In this document: positions 15,861 to 23,803 of the stretch, piece after piece | How the letters are laid out: every line of letters starts with the position of its first letter | Numbering within the stretch: position 1 is the first letter of the stretch | From: Clostridiales bacterium | Lineage (GTDB): Bacteria > Bacillota_A > Clostridia > Oscillospirales > Oscillospiraceae | Assembly (NCBI GenBank): GCA_004553625.1 | Contig: SFKX01000009.1 | Coordinates: forward strand, 1 to 64,000 | Reading direction: 5' to 3' | Length of the DNA: 64,000 bases | The notes under the pieces: generated by a model | Told to the model about the DNA's origin: nothing | What the model saw: the letters and a program-made list of their open reading frames with translations, nothing else | Database searches by the model: none | Made by a program: the position numbers and the translations under genes

Positions 15861-15893
15861 GCGCCCCGGATATTCCATCCGGGGCGCAAATAT
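15861..15893. terminator. bidirectional rho-independent terminator
   Basis: GCGCCCCGGAT (15861-15871) pairs with ATCCGGGGCGC (15877-15887), loop 5 nt. On the minus strand it is followed by TGTTTTTT, on the plus strand by AAATATTTT. It separates the convergent SLH gene and the long minus-strand operon. Confidence 0.9.
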
Positions 15894-15898
15894 TTTGT

Positions 15899-17575
15899 TC
15901 AGCCGCCTTCTCGACCGAGATAGCGCATGGCCAGCATCGTTATGTCGTCAAACTGAGGAGCATCCGCAACAAAATCATCCAGGTCTTTCTTAACTGCTTT
16001 GAAGATCTCTTCCGGCGCCGCGGACACATTTGCGTCCAAAGTGCGCTTGAGACGTTCTTCTCCATAGAGCTCCTGCGCCGTGTTCATCGCCTCTGTGACG
16101 CCGTCCGTATAGAGATAGAGCAGGTCTCCCGGCATGAGCTCCAGGCTCCCGGCGCGGTATTTCGTAAAGTCCAGTCCGGCCAGCACGAAGCCGGGGCGAG
16201 AACGCAAAAACTCCGTTTCCCCATTCTTGCGTCCGATAACAGGGGGATTGTGTCCCGCATTCACATAGACCAGCTTCCCAGTGGATATCTCCAGGACGCC
16301 CATCCAGGCAGTTACGAACAAATTCTCATCGTTTGCCTCGCAGAGCTGCCGGTTCACCTCCGTGAACACCTCCTCCGGAGGCTTTCCGGACTGCGTGTGG
16401 TCCTTAATGAGCGTTTTGGCTATCACCATAAACAGCGCGGCCGGCACGCCTTTTCCGGAAACGTCCGCTATCACGACGGCCAGGTGGTCGTCGTCCACGA
16501 GGAAAAAGTCGTAGAAGTCGCCGCCGACCTCCTTAGCGGGAGTCATGGTAGCATAAATATCGAACTCTCTCCGGTTCGGGAAAGCCGGGAAAATGCAGGG
16601 CAGCATGCTTGCCTGAATATGCGTGGCGACGCTCAATTCCGCGCCTATGCGCTCCTTCTCCGCCGTCACATGGGTCAGGTTCTCGATATAGCCGTTTATG
16701 TCCCGCTCCATGCGTTTGAGTGCGTGGCTCAGGTTTTCCACCTCGTCGCCGGTGTGGATATCCAGCAGCGCCAGAGCACTGACTTCTCCCTCTTCCTTAG
16801 CCTCCACATAGGACGAAGCTGCGGAAGCCAGGGAGTTTATCGGCTTCACCAGCGCAGTATTCACGACCTTTATGAGCGCCAGCGTTATTACAGTCGTTAT
16901 GCCGATGAGAATGGCGCACAAGCGCATCAGGAAGGCCTGCCGGTCCGCCATTACGCTCTCCATCGAGATATCTGTGAACACATGCGCCACGGCCTTTCCG
17001 GAATCGTCCAGCACCGCCGCACCCGCGGAACAGAGCCAGCCGTACTCCTCCGTATCGGTGATGTATGCCTCAAAGCCGTTCTCCGGATGCTTCATTGCCT
17101 CGTAGTTCTGGGGATATATGATATCCCACGTACCGGTGGGGCAGCCCGTCTCCGTCTTGTCAGCGTCGATTATGTATATGCCCGTCATGGACTCTGAGTC
17201 CATGTAGCTTATATACAGGGACAAGACGTTGTTCGCAGTCTTGATCTTATAGAGCGTATCGTAAAGCGTTGTGAAGCTCTCCTGTTCGCTGATGCCGGTA
17301 TACTGCGAGAGATATTCCGCCCACTCCTCATCCGAGTCGTATGTCGGGGCAGGGTCTTTGCGGTAGATCTCCATGACCTGAGCTACCAGTTCCCTGACCT
17401 CTTCAGCATTCACTAGTGACGCAGCCGTCTTGGAGACGTTCATCGCCAGCATCTGATAGTGTGCATCCATCGTACCGGCGTAGACATCATAACCCACCGC
17501 GGCGGCGGTGATGGTAAGAGCAAGCGCCAGCAGCAGTATCATGCAGACGGTTTTCTGCCGCAGTGATAGCTTCAT
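15899..17575 (-). CDS. SpoIIE-family PP2C phosphatase with extracytoplasmic sensor and HAMP
   Basis: A 558-residue membrane phosphatase. TM1 lies at about 9-29, an extracytoplasmic sensor domain at about 30-215 (PAS/Cache-like, GIYIIDADKTETGCPTGTW), TM2 at about 217-239, HAMP at about 240-295, then a coiled coil and a PP2C/SpoIIE catalytic domain at about 335-555. Metal ligands are visible in VGGDFYDFF (Asp353), ADVSGKGVP (Asp371), DGVTEA and FDDITM. Members dephosphorylate STAS proteins and so release anti-sigma kinases. It is the last gene of the partner-switching cassette, 10 nt after the MATE fusion. The ATG at 17575 follows GGAGGGG; the frame is open further upstream inside the previous gene. 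Confidence 0.93.
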   Translation of the reverse strand: MKLSLRQKTVCMILLLALALTITAAAVGYDVYAGTMDAHYQMLAMNVSKTAASLVNAEEVRELVAQVMEIYRKDPAPTYDSDEEWAEYLSQYTGISEQESFTTLYDTLYKIKTANNVLSLYISYMDSESMTGIYIIDADKTETGCPTGTWDIIYPQNYEAMKHPENGFEAYITDTEEYGWLCSAGAAVLDDSGKAVAHVFTDISMESVMADRQAFLMRLCAILIGITTVITLALIKVVNTALVKPINSLASAASSYVEAKEEGEVSALALLDIHTGDEVENLSHALKRMERDINGYIENLTHVTAEKERIGAELSVATHIQASMLPCIFPAFPNRREFDIYATMTPAKEVGGDFYDFFLVDDDHLAVVIADVSGKGVPAALFMVIAKTLIKDHTQSGKPPEEVFTEVNRQLCEANDENLFVTAWMGVLEISTGKLVYVNAGHNPPVIGRKNGETEFLRSRPGFVLAGLDFTKYRAGSLELMPGDLLYLYTDGVTEAMNTAQELYGEERLKRTLDANVSAAPEEIFKAVKKDLDDFVADAPQFDDITMLAMRYLGREGG

Positions 17576-17585
17576 GGTTCCCCTC

Positions 17586-19322
17586 CTATATCTTAACGAT
17601 AAGGCTGTTAAAGCCCTGGTAGCGGCGGTAGTAGAACTCCTTTGCCTTTTCCCTGACGACCAAAACGCCCAGAGCGTCCGGGTCAAAATCTGCGCCGGCT
17701 CCCGCACGGCGTGCGTCGAGCGCAAACGGGTTGAAGGAGACCGCACTGTCGCGTATGTGCAGGGCAAGCACCCCGTCCGGCTGGGCTATCAGCGTCACCT
17801 GTATTACGCCCGGCCTGCCGCCCAGGCCTTTTTTCTGTATCACCGCACACAGCTCCTCCACCGACATGGTGACGAAATAGCTCTGCTTTGGGCTTGCATC
17901 CCAGCGCTCGCAGAATTCCTCCACCGCGGCGGTCAGTCCGGAAAGCTCGGACTCGTCGCTGCCTATGGTGCGGCGCAGGATGCGCTCCGCCTCCAGGTCC
18001 TGGGCAGCTGTGCGGCCGCGCCAGATCAGCAGAAAAAGAGCAAGCGAACCGAATTCCGTGGCCGGATACAGCCACCAGAAGGCCATCGGCCCGAAGCGCG
18101 AGAGCAGCAGCGTCATGGGAATGAGCAGCAGCGCGCCCCTGAACGTGGCCAGCCAGAATGCCGGTTTCTCCGAACCACAGGACTGGCAGTAGCTTTCCAG
18201 AACGACGGAGGCTCCGGCAAAGGCCGCACCCAGACAGAACACTCGCAGCGCATAAGCTCCCAGCGCGGCGGCGTCTGCGCCGTCGATGCCGAACACGGTG
18301 CAGACTACATTGGGCAGAAGCGCCACGAACAATATTGCAGCTCCGCCCGCCAGCGTACCCCAAACCAACGCCAGTCGGAGCGTCCTTGCTCGGCCCTGGT
18401 CATTGTGCTCGCCGCTGAACGTGCTCAAGAGCGGCTGCGCGGCCCTTGCCGTGCCTTCGTAGATATAGAGGATGAGACACGAGGCGTTTTGTACCAGGTC
18501 AAACACAGCTACGCCCGTACTGCCGTACATATCTATCAGCAGGTTATTCGCAAGGAGAATGAAAACCATGCTGTATAGGTATTGCGACGAGGACGCAAAA
18601 CCCACGCGGAAGCAGCCAAAGGCCCCGCGGAACGACGGATTGAAGGGTTTGAAACCCAGCTCTGAGCCCCGCGCCGCAAGACCGAGCGCATATATACAGA
18701 CGGCAATGATCTGTCCCAGCACGGTGGAGAGCGCCGCTCCCGCCGCGCCCATGTCCAGGACGAGGACGAACAGGATGTTCAGAGCTATATCGCAGAGATT
18801 CCCGAAGGTGAAGCCGAAACTCGCGAGCTTTTCCCTGTCAGCGTTGCGGAGGAAGTAGTTCATCAGGTAGGACGCAAAGTAGACGGGCGTCCCGGATACC
18901 ACGATGCGCAGGTATTCCCTGCTTGTCTCAAAAAGCGCTCCGTCCCCAGGCACGGTGCCGAGCAGGGCCAACAGCGGCGTCAGCATAAGGTTGGCAGCCA
19001 GGGCAAGCAGCACTCCCAGCGCAGGCACCAGCAACATTATGCCCTGGAAACCGGAGAGCGCCTCAACATGCTCTCCTCGGGCCAGCTGCGTCGAGTATCG
19101 TATTGAAGCGCCCAGGCCGAAACCGTGCATTATGACGTTTATCACCATGAACACCGGCAGGGTCAGGCTTATCGCCGCCAGACCCACTACGCCCATGCGC
19201 TGGCCGACTACAATGGCATCCGCCATGTCCCCTACCGCCAGACCCAGGGCTGAAATGAGCGAGGGTACGAACTGGCGCCTGAACATCCTGCCCGTGAAAT
19301 AATCCCTTGACGCGCTGAACAT
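17586..19322 (-). CDS. MATE-family transporter fused to a degenerate RsbW-like ATPase domain
   Basis: A 578-residue protein. Residues about 1-445 form a twelve-helix MATE exporter (QFVPSLISALGLAVGDMADAIVVGQRMG, second half GFASSSQYLYSMVFILLANNLL). Residues about 460-578 match the anti-sigma-kinase (HATPase_c_2) layout: N-box-like SVEELCAVIQ (489-494), G1-like DSAVSFNP (525-532), then GVLVVREKAKEFYYRRYQGFNSLIVKI. The N-box Asn and the G1 Gly found in the intact RsbW-like neighbour (EEIFTN; DRGAPFNP) are Val and Val/Ala here, so ATP binding is doubtful. The start codon directly abuts the stop of the DUF2156 gene. The tail may bind the STAS protein and gate transport; that is a hypothesis. Confidence 0.85.
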   Translation of the reverse strand: MFSASRDYFTGRMFRRQFVPSLISALGLAVGDMADAIVVGQRMGVVGLAAISLTLPVFMVINVIMHGFGLGASIRYSTQLARGEHVEALSGFQGIMLLVPALGVLLALAANLMLTPLLALLGTVPGDGALFETSREYLRIVVSGTPVYFASYLMNYFLRNADREKLASFGFTFGNLCDIALNILFVLVLDMGAAGAALSTVLGQIIAVCIYALGLAARGSELGFKPFNPSFRGAFGCFRVGFASSSQYLYSMVFILLANNLLIDMYGSTGVAVFDLVQNASCLILYIYEGTARAAQPLLSTFSGEHNDQGRARTLRLALVWGTLAGGAAILFVALLPNVVCTVFGIDGADAAALGAYALRVFCLGAAFAGASVVLESYCQSCGSEKPAFWLATFRGALLLIPMTLLLSRFGPMAFWWLYPATEFGSLALFLLIWRGRTAAQDLEAERILRRTIGSDESELSGLTAAVEEFCERWDASPKQSYFVTMSVEELCAVIQKKGLGGRPGVIQVTLIAQPDGVLALHIRDSAVSFNPFALDARRAGAGADFDPDALGVLVVREKAKEFYYRRYQGFNSLIVKI

Positions 19323-20195
19323 TCAGGCCCTCCCCTCGTACATTTTTATCATGGAAACCGGGCGCATCAGCTCCTTCATCTGCCTCAGCCCGGCAATACC
19401 AAGGTCCTCTTCGCCGTTCAGAAGTTGATATTCTTCCGGCAGCGAGCGTATCAGCGCGTGCCGCGAGTACACGGACAGTCCCGAGAGACGCCGGCTCTGC
19501 TTGGACAGGCTGAGGTCAAAGATCTCCTCGCTCAACGGATAGCCCGCCGTCACGCTCATCGGCTCTCCGTCCACGTATACGATGACGCCGCGCGCTTCTA
19601 GCTCCAGCCAGTTGTCGAACAGGCAGTCACAGGCGCGGGCATCGCGCAGGCCCTCCGGGCTTGCCATAGGGTGAGCCCAGGAGCGGCAGACGGCACGCGC
19701 TGTCTCAACTCCATGTCCAGGCCCGACCGGCTCCCAGCACAGTTCATGTCCGCGCTCAATGCGGTGTATGTCGTTGCGCAAGCGCACAAAGCGTCCGCCA
19801 TCCAGACTTACTTGGCCGGCGCGGTCATAGATATATTCGCTGTCTCCCGGCACTTCGGCTATTTGGAATCTTCCCGGAAACTCGCGGCGAAGGAAATCTG
19901 CATCCTCATCACGTACATAACTTAAACGCAGCGGCTCCGAACGCTCCAGCATAGCGGAAATAAACTCTCGCACAGCTTCCGGCTTGCCGCATGGGAAAAA
20001 CCAGGAGTTATCGCCTCTCAGCCGGTACTTGACCGCAAATGCGTCCTCTCCCAGGCATATGCTCAGGCCCATATCCACACGCCAGATGTAAAGCGAGGCA
20101 AAGGCATGTGAGGCGCTGACATGGCCGCAGGTTCGGCGCAGTTCTTCTATTTTGTCTCTATCCCGGAGGCTGATTTCCCGGGTCTCGGTGTTCAA
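19323..20195 (-). CDS. DUF2156-family acyltransferase-like protein
   Basis: A 290-residue protein resembling DUF2156, the GNAT-like domain found at the C-terminus of lysylphosphatidylglycerol synthase. Typical stretches are HVSASHAFASLYIWRVDMG, FFPCGKP, GDSEYIYDRAGQVSLDGGRFVRLRNDI, the central GVIVYVDGEPMSVTAGYPLSEEIFDL, and a C-terminal YQLLNGEEDLGIAGLRQMKELMRP that is strongly conserved in the family. LPG synthases transfer aminoacyl groups from tRNA to lipid; stand-alone members are uncharacterised. It begins at a TTG that overlaps the formyltransferase stop (TTGA) and ends exactly before the MATE start, so translation is coupled on both sides. Confidence 0.8.
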   Translation of the reverse strand: MNTETREISLRDRDKIEELRRTCGHVSASHAFASLYIWRVDMGLSICLGEDAFAVKYRLRGDNSWFFPCGKPEAVREFISAMLERSEPLRLSYVRDEDADFLRREFPGRFQIAEVPGDSEYIYDRAGQVSLDGGRFVRLRNDIHRIERGHELCWEPVGPGHGVETARAVCRSWAHPMASPEGLRDARACDCLFDNWLELEARGVIVYVDGEPMSVTAGYPLSEEIFDLSLSKQSRRLSGLSVYSRHALIRSLPEEYQLLNGEEDLGIAGLRQMKELMRPVSMIKMYEGRA

Positions 20196-20974
20196 AGGCT
20201 CTCAATCCTCTCAGCAACTATCTCGCCGCCCAGGATAGGTAAACCACCGGTTCCGGCGGCGACTGCGCGCCCGCGTATGAGGCCGAAGCGTCCGCCCGGA
20301 CCGTGATAGACGCACTCATAGCCGTAAAAGGCGCGGAGGACCAGGTCCGCCTCCTGTAACGGAGTGTCCGGAGTCAGGACATAGTCCGACTCCGAGGGGC
20401 ATGGCCAATACTCTCCCCCGGCCTGCGGCCGCGCGGAGGAGTATAGCGAGTCGAAATCCGCGGCAAGGCGGCGCATCAGACCCGGCAGCAGGGCCTGCAG
20501 CTTTGCCGTAAGGCTCTCAAGGTCCTCTCTCGGCCCGAGCTCGATGCGCTCCTGCAGCAGCACCGGGCCTTCGTCAAAGCCCTCCGTCACTCTGTGCACG
20601 CTCACACCACTCTCGCGCAGGCCCCGCAGGATGGTCACCGGAAGCGGCCATGCACCCCGGCCCACCGGCAGCAGAGAGGGGTGGATGTTCACCATACGAA
20701 GGCGGGAGTCAACGGGCAGGCGGTGGTAATAGCCGCCGCATATGAGCGCCTCGCAGCCGCCGTCCAGCAGCCTTTCTACATCCTGTCGGCATATGCGCTC
20801 GAGCCTGAGCGGTATGCCGCGCTTCCTCGCAAAATCGCAGACCTGCAAGTTGAACTCCGTGACGTTATCCGTCTCGCATGAGAACACCCAGCCGATCTCG
20901 CAGCCCGCCTCGGCCAGCGCCGGCAGAGCCGGATACAGCGCGTCGATGCCGACATAGGCGATCTTCATATTCAC
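20192..20974 (-). CDS. formyltransferase-family protein
   Basis: A 260-residue protein of the formyl_transf_N family. The catalytic triad is intact: Asn96 and His98 in MVNIHPSLLPVGRGAWP, Asp134 in GFDEGPVLL. The C-terminal 55 residues resemble the FMT C-terminal domain (YECVYHGPGGRFGLIRGRAVAAG). Relatives transfer a formyl group from 10-formyl-THF to Met-tRNA, UDP-aminosugars or sugar nucleotides. It is too short for Fmt (about 310) and unlinked to def, so a small-molecule or aminosugar substrate is likelier. The start is GTG at 20974 (GTGA overlap with the STAS gene) or ATG at 20968; both have weak ribosome-binding sites, consistent with coupling. Confidence 0.82.
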   Translation of the reverse strand: MNMKIAYVGIDALYPALPALAEAGCEIGWVFSCETDNVTEFNLQVCDFARKRGIPLRLERICRQDVERLLDGGCEALICGGYYHRLPVDSRLRMVNIHPSLLPVGRGAWPLPVTILRGLRESGVSVHRVTEGFDEGPVLLQERIELGPREDLESLTAKLQALLPGLMRRLAADFDSLYSSARPQAGGEYWPCPSESDYVLTPDTPLQEADLVLRAFYGYECVYHGPGGRFGLIRGRAVAAGTGGLPILGGEIVAERIESL

Positions 20975-21267
20975 TCGATGGTGAGGATATCCGTAAATCC
21001 GGTGACCTCAAAAACGTCCATTATCGTCTCGTTGACGTTCTTTACGATCATCTTACCGTGTTTGCTCATGTATTTCTGCGCCAAAAGCACAACGCGCAGG
21101 CCGGCGGAAGAAAGGTAGCTGAGTCCCGAAAAGTCCAGCGTCAGCTTGTCGATGCCTTCCAGCGAGGTTTTGAGCACCGCCTCCAGCTTCGGAGCGGTGG
21201 TGGTGTCCAGCCTGCCGTCCAGGGAAATTACCAGGTCAGAACCGCTTTGAGTTTTTTCAATATTCAT
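20971..21267 (-). CDS. STAS-domain anti-sigma factor antagonist
   Basis: A 98-residue single STAS domain (SpoIIAA/RsbV type): VISLDGRLDTTTAPKLEAVL, then KLTLDFSGLSYLSSAGLRVVLLAQKYM, with Ser53/Ser54 at the phosphoacceptor position. In the classical switch the unphosphorylated form binds the RsbW-type kinase, the kinase inactivates it by phosphorylation and a PP2C phosphatase reactivates it. All three parts are encoded here within 6 kb. The gene lies 17 nt after the kinase gene and overlaps the formyltransferase gene. Confidence 0.93.
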   Translation of the reverse strand: MNIEKTQSGSDLVISLDGRLDTTTAPKLEAVLKTSLEGIDKLTLDFSGLSYLSSAGLRVVLLAQKYMSKHGKMIVKNVNETIMDVFEVTGFTDILTIE

Positions 21268-21284
21268 TTGGCGTCTCCCTTTCC

Positions 21285-21692
21285 TCAGAGTCTCTTGGTG
21301 ATGGTAAGGATGTTTTTACCGTCCTTGTACTCGTATTCCACTTTATCCATTGTTTTTTTGACGAGCAGAATGCCAAGACCACCGATTTCTCTTTCATCCG
21401 CGCCGAGGCTCGTGTCGGCCTCCGGGCAGTCCAGCGGGTTGAAGGGCGCGCCTCTATCCGCAAAACTGATGCTCAGCTCGGGGGGGTCCCCGCTTACATC
21501 GATGAGGACTTCCGCATTGCCTTCAACAGGGCCGTATGCGTAGCTTGCGATGTTCGTAAAGATCTCCTCCGCAGCCAATGAGACCTGAAACTGCATGCGC
21601 TTAGAGCATCCGCGGTCCATGAGCTCTTCATTGATCGCCTCATTGAGACGGGCAAGCTCGGAGACTTCGGCGGGTATTACCAGTTTCTTCAC
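21285..21692 (-). CDS. RsbW/SpoIIAB-like anti-sigma serine kinase
   Basis: A 135-residue HATPase_c_2 protein. N-box AAEEIFTNIASYAYG (Glu42-Asn47), G1 box ADRGAPFNPLD (79-88) and G2 box IGGLGILLVKKTMDKVEY (104-120) are all intact, so it should bind ATP and phosphorylate a STAS partner, presumably the next gene product. I chose the GTG at 21692, which follows GAGGTGG; an ATG at 21728 would overlap rqcH. The usual target is a sigma factor, but none of the sigma-B/sigma-F type is in the window. Confidence 0.9.
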   Translation of the reverse strand: MKKLVIPAEVSELARLNEAINEELMDRGCSKRMQFQVSLAAEEIFTNIASYAYGPVEGNAEVLIDVSGDPPELSISFADRGAPFNPLDCPEADTSLGADEREIGGLGILLVKKTMDKVEYEYKDGKNILTITKRL

Positions 21693-21708
21693 GCTGCCAC
21701 CTCGCTTT

Positions 21709-23424
21709 TCAAACTCTCGGCTCCGCACCCGGGAGGCGCGGCTCCGCCATCAGCGTCTCATAGTTGGTGTATATGACCTTGCCTGGCAAGGAACCTGCCG
21801 GCTTTTTTACGAACCTGACCTGTGTGAAATCGACAGGCACCTTTCCGCTTTCTCTCGCCTGAGAGTAGTAGGCCGCGAGTCCGGCGGCTTCTGCCAAGGT
21901 CTGCACATCCGGGGCCGTGTCCTCCGCCCGAATGATGACGTGCGAACCGTGTATCTTCTGCGCGTGGAGCCAGATATCCGTACGCCGCGCCGTTTTGAAG
22001 GTAAGCTCATCGTTTTGTGTGTTGGAGCGGCCCACCAGTATCTCGTATCCGGTGCCGGAAACGTATCTCACGGGACCGAGCGGCTTCGCCTTGCGCTCTT
22101 TTCCGCCCTTGGGTCGGCGCAAAACGCCGGCGTCCATGAGCTCGCGGCGGATCTCCGCTACCTCCTTCTCGCTCGCGGCACGGCTGAGATTGTCCAGCAC
22201 GCTCTCAAGGTAATCCAGCATGGCGTCGCCTTCCGCAATGAGCTTTGTCAGGTGCTGCTCCGCCGCCGCGGCCTTCTTGTACTCCTTGTAGGCCGCCGCA
22301 GCGTTCTGCTGCGGGGTCTTAAGAGGGTCCAGCGCAAGTTCCACCGTCGGGCAGCCCTCAGAAAAATAGTCCTCACACAGTAGAGTCCGCGCTCCGCGCT
22401 CAGCCCGCCAGAGGTTTGCGGTTATGAGGTCGCCGCGCTTCCTGAGTTCCTCCCTGTCCGCTGTCTTGGCAAGCTCCGTGCGCTGCTGGGCCAGCTTGCG
22501 CGACTGCCTGTCCCGCAGGGTGCGGACAGTTTTCGTCAGCTCGTGAGACACGCGGCGCATCCGCTCCGCGCGCTCACGCCCGGCGTAGAACTCGTCCAAC
22601 AGCGCGGAAAAGCCGCCTCTCGGCTCGCATCTTACCGTCTCGCCGTACTGCGTGATACGCATGAAGCTGAAGTCCCGGGCCTGCCCGTTCTCCACCAGCA
22701 TGTATGGTGTGAGCTCGCCCGCCTGCACGCTCTCCGCATAGGCGTCCAGCGCAGCGCAGAGATCGCCTCCGCGCTCCGAGCGGTGCGCCAGCTCGCGCGC
22801 AATGAGCGGCGGCAGGCCGGAAAAGGCCTCCGTCAAGCGCTTGTCGCCCGGCTTGGATGCATCCGTATTCATCAGCGCCGCTCGGCGTTCTGACGGGCTC
22901 AGCTCAAGAGCGTCCGGCTTCTGCGGCCGGGGCGGCAGCCTGTATATCATGCCGGGGAGCAGCCGCCTGTAGGCGTCCTCCCCGAAATCCGCGCGGCGCA
23001 GGCAGTCTATGATGATGCCCTCCGCGTCCACAAGTATGAGGTTAGACGAGCGGCCCATGAGCTCGGCTACGAGACGCTTCTTGCTCTCCACGCCCAGCTC
23101 GTCCCGGGCTGTCAGTTCAAGAACGGCTATGCGCTCGTGCTCCGGCTGCGTGATGCTGTCTATCCGCGCTCCTACGAGGTGCTTGCGCAGCAGCATGCAA
23201 AACATCGGCGGTGTTTCCGGGTTTTCATACCGCTCCGAAGTCAAGTGCAGACGCGCCATCCCGACGCCTGCCGAGATCAGCAGCTTGCGGCTGCCGCGCC
23301 GAGAATACAGCGAGAGCAGCAGCAGGTCCCGCGCGGGCTGCTGTACCTTGTCTATGTGCGCGCCCTCGAGCTCGGGCGCAAGTTCATCTACCAGTGCCGA
23401 AAGGCACACTGCGTCAAGTGGCAT
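21709..23424 (-). CDS. rqcH: Rqc2-homologue RqcH (NFACT family)
   Basis: A 571-residue NFACT-family protein. The NFACT-N domain (LDAVCLSALVDELAPELEGAHIDKVQQP, with the catalytic-like HLTSERYENPETPP block) occupies about 1-210, a helical coiled-coil region about 260-420, and the NFACT-R domain about 440-560 (VLRRPKGG, SGTGYEILVGRSNTQNDEL, DIWLHAQKIHGSHVIIR). RqcH recruits tRNA-Ala to obstructed 50S subunits and adds C-terminal Ala tails as degradation tags; the same proteins were earlier called fibronectin-binding FbpA. It overlaps mrnC by 11 nt, has a GGAGG site 7 nt before the ATG, and sits 16 nt before the kinase gene. Confidence 0.93.
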   Translation of the reverse strand: MPLDAVCLSALVDELAPELEGAHIDKVQQPARDLLLLSLYSRRGSRKLLISAGVGMARLHLTSERYENPETPPMFCMLLRKHLVGARIDSITQPEHERIAVLELTARDELGVESKKRLVAELMGRSSNLILVDAEGIIIDCLRRADFGEDAYRRLLPGMIYRLPPRPQKPDALELSPSERRAALMNTDASKPGDKRLTEAFSGLPPLIARELAHRSERGGDLCAALDAYAESVQAGELTPYMLVENGQARDFSFMRITQYGETVRCEPRGGFSALLDEFYAGRERAERMRRVSHELTKTVRTLRDRQSRKLAQQRTELAKTADREELRKRGDLITANLWRAERGARTLLCEDYFSEGCPTVELALDPLKTPQQNAAAAYKEYKKAAAAEQHLTKLIAEGDAMLDYLESVLDNLSRAASEKEVAEIRRELMDAGVLRRPKGGKERKAKPLGPVRYVSGTGYEILVGRSNTQNDELTFKTARRTDIWLHAQKIHGSHVIIRAEDTAPDVQTLAEAAGLAAYYSQARESGKVPVDFTQVRFVKKPAGSLPGKVIYTNYETLMAEPRLPGAEPRV

Positions 23425-23803
23425 CCAGTTCCTCCGTAATATGGCTGAAAAGTTCCCGCACTCGCCCGTGCTCGCCTTTTAGCCAGAGCCAGCCGAAAAC
23501 CGCCTCCAGCGCCGTCGCAGCGTGATATTGCCCCGGCGTTGAGCCGTGCGGCACGGTGTTGACGTGGCTGTTGCGCCCACGCCTGTATACGTCGTGCTCC
23601 GCCTCGGTGAGCAGCGGCAGTATTACCGCAGCCGCCTGCGCCTGCGCAGGAGCCTTTACGCGCGCTACAGTCTCCCGGTGCAGCTGGACCACCGTCGCTA
23701 TGCCGCGCTCGGCCAGGAGCGTACGCACCAGCAGTTCATACACCGCGTCCCCGACATGGGCCAGGCCGAGGATGCTGAGTTTCCCAAGTTCCGCGTCCGT
23801 CAT
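23414..23803 (-). CDS. mrnC: Mini-ribonuclease III
   Basis: A 129-residue RNase III catalytic domain without a dsRNA-binding domain. The signature LSILGLAHVGDAVYELLVRTLL carries the catalytic Asp, and RRGRNSHVNTVPHG and YHAATALEAVFGWLWL carry the second acidic cluster. MrnC matures 23S rRNA ends. It is usually next to cysS and trmH; here it lies between ftsK (4-nt overlap) and rqcH (11-nt overlap). Confidence 0.93.
   Translation of the reverse strand: MTDAELGKLSILGLAHVGDAVYELLVRTLLAERGIATVVQLHRETVARVKAPAQAQAAAVILPLLTEAEHDVYRRGRNSHVNTVPHGSTPGQYHAATALEAVFGWLWLKGEHGRVRELFSHITEELDAT

Noticed and set aside
20192..20974. Methionyl-tRNA formyltransferase (Fmt)
   Set aside because: It is about 50 residues short, not linked to def or priA, and sits in an unrelated cassette.
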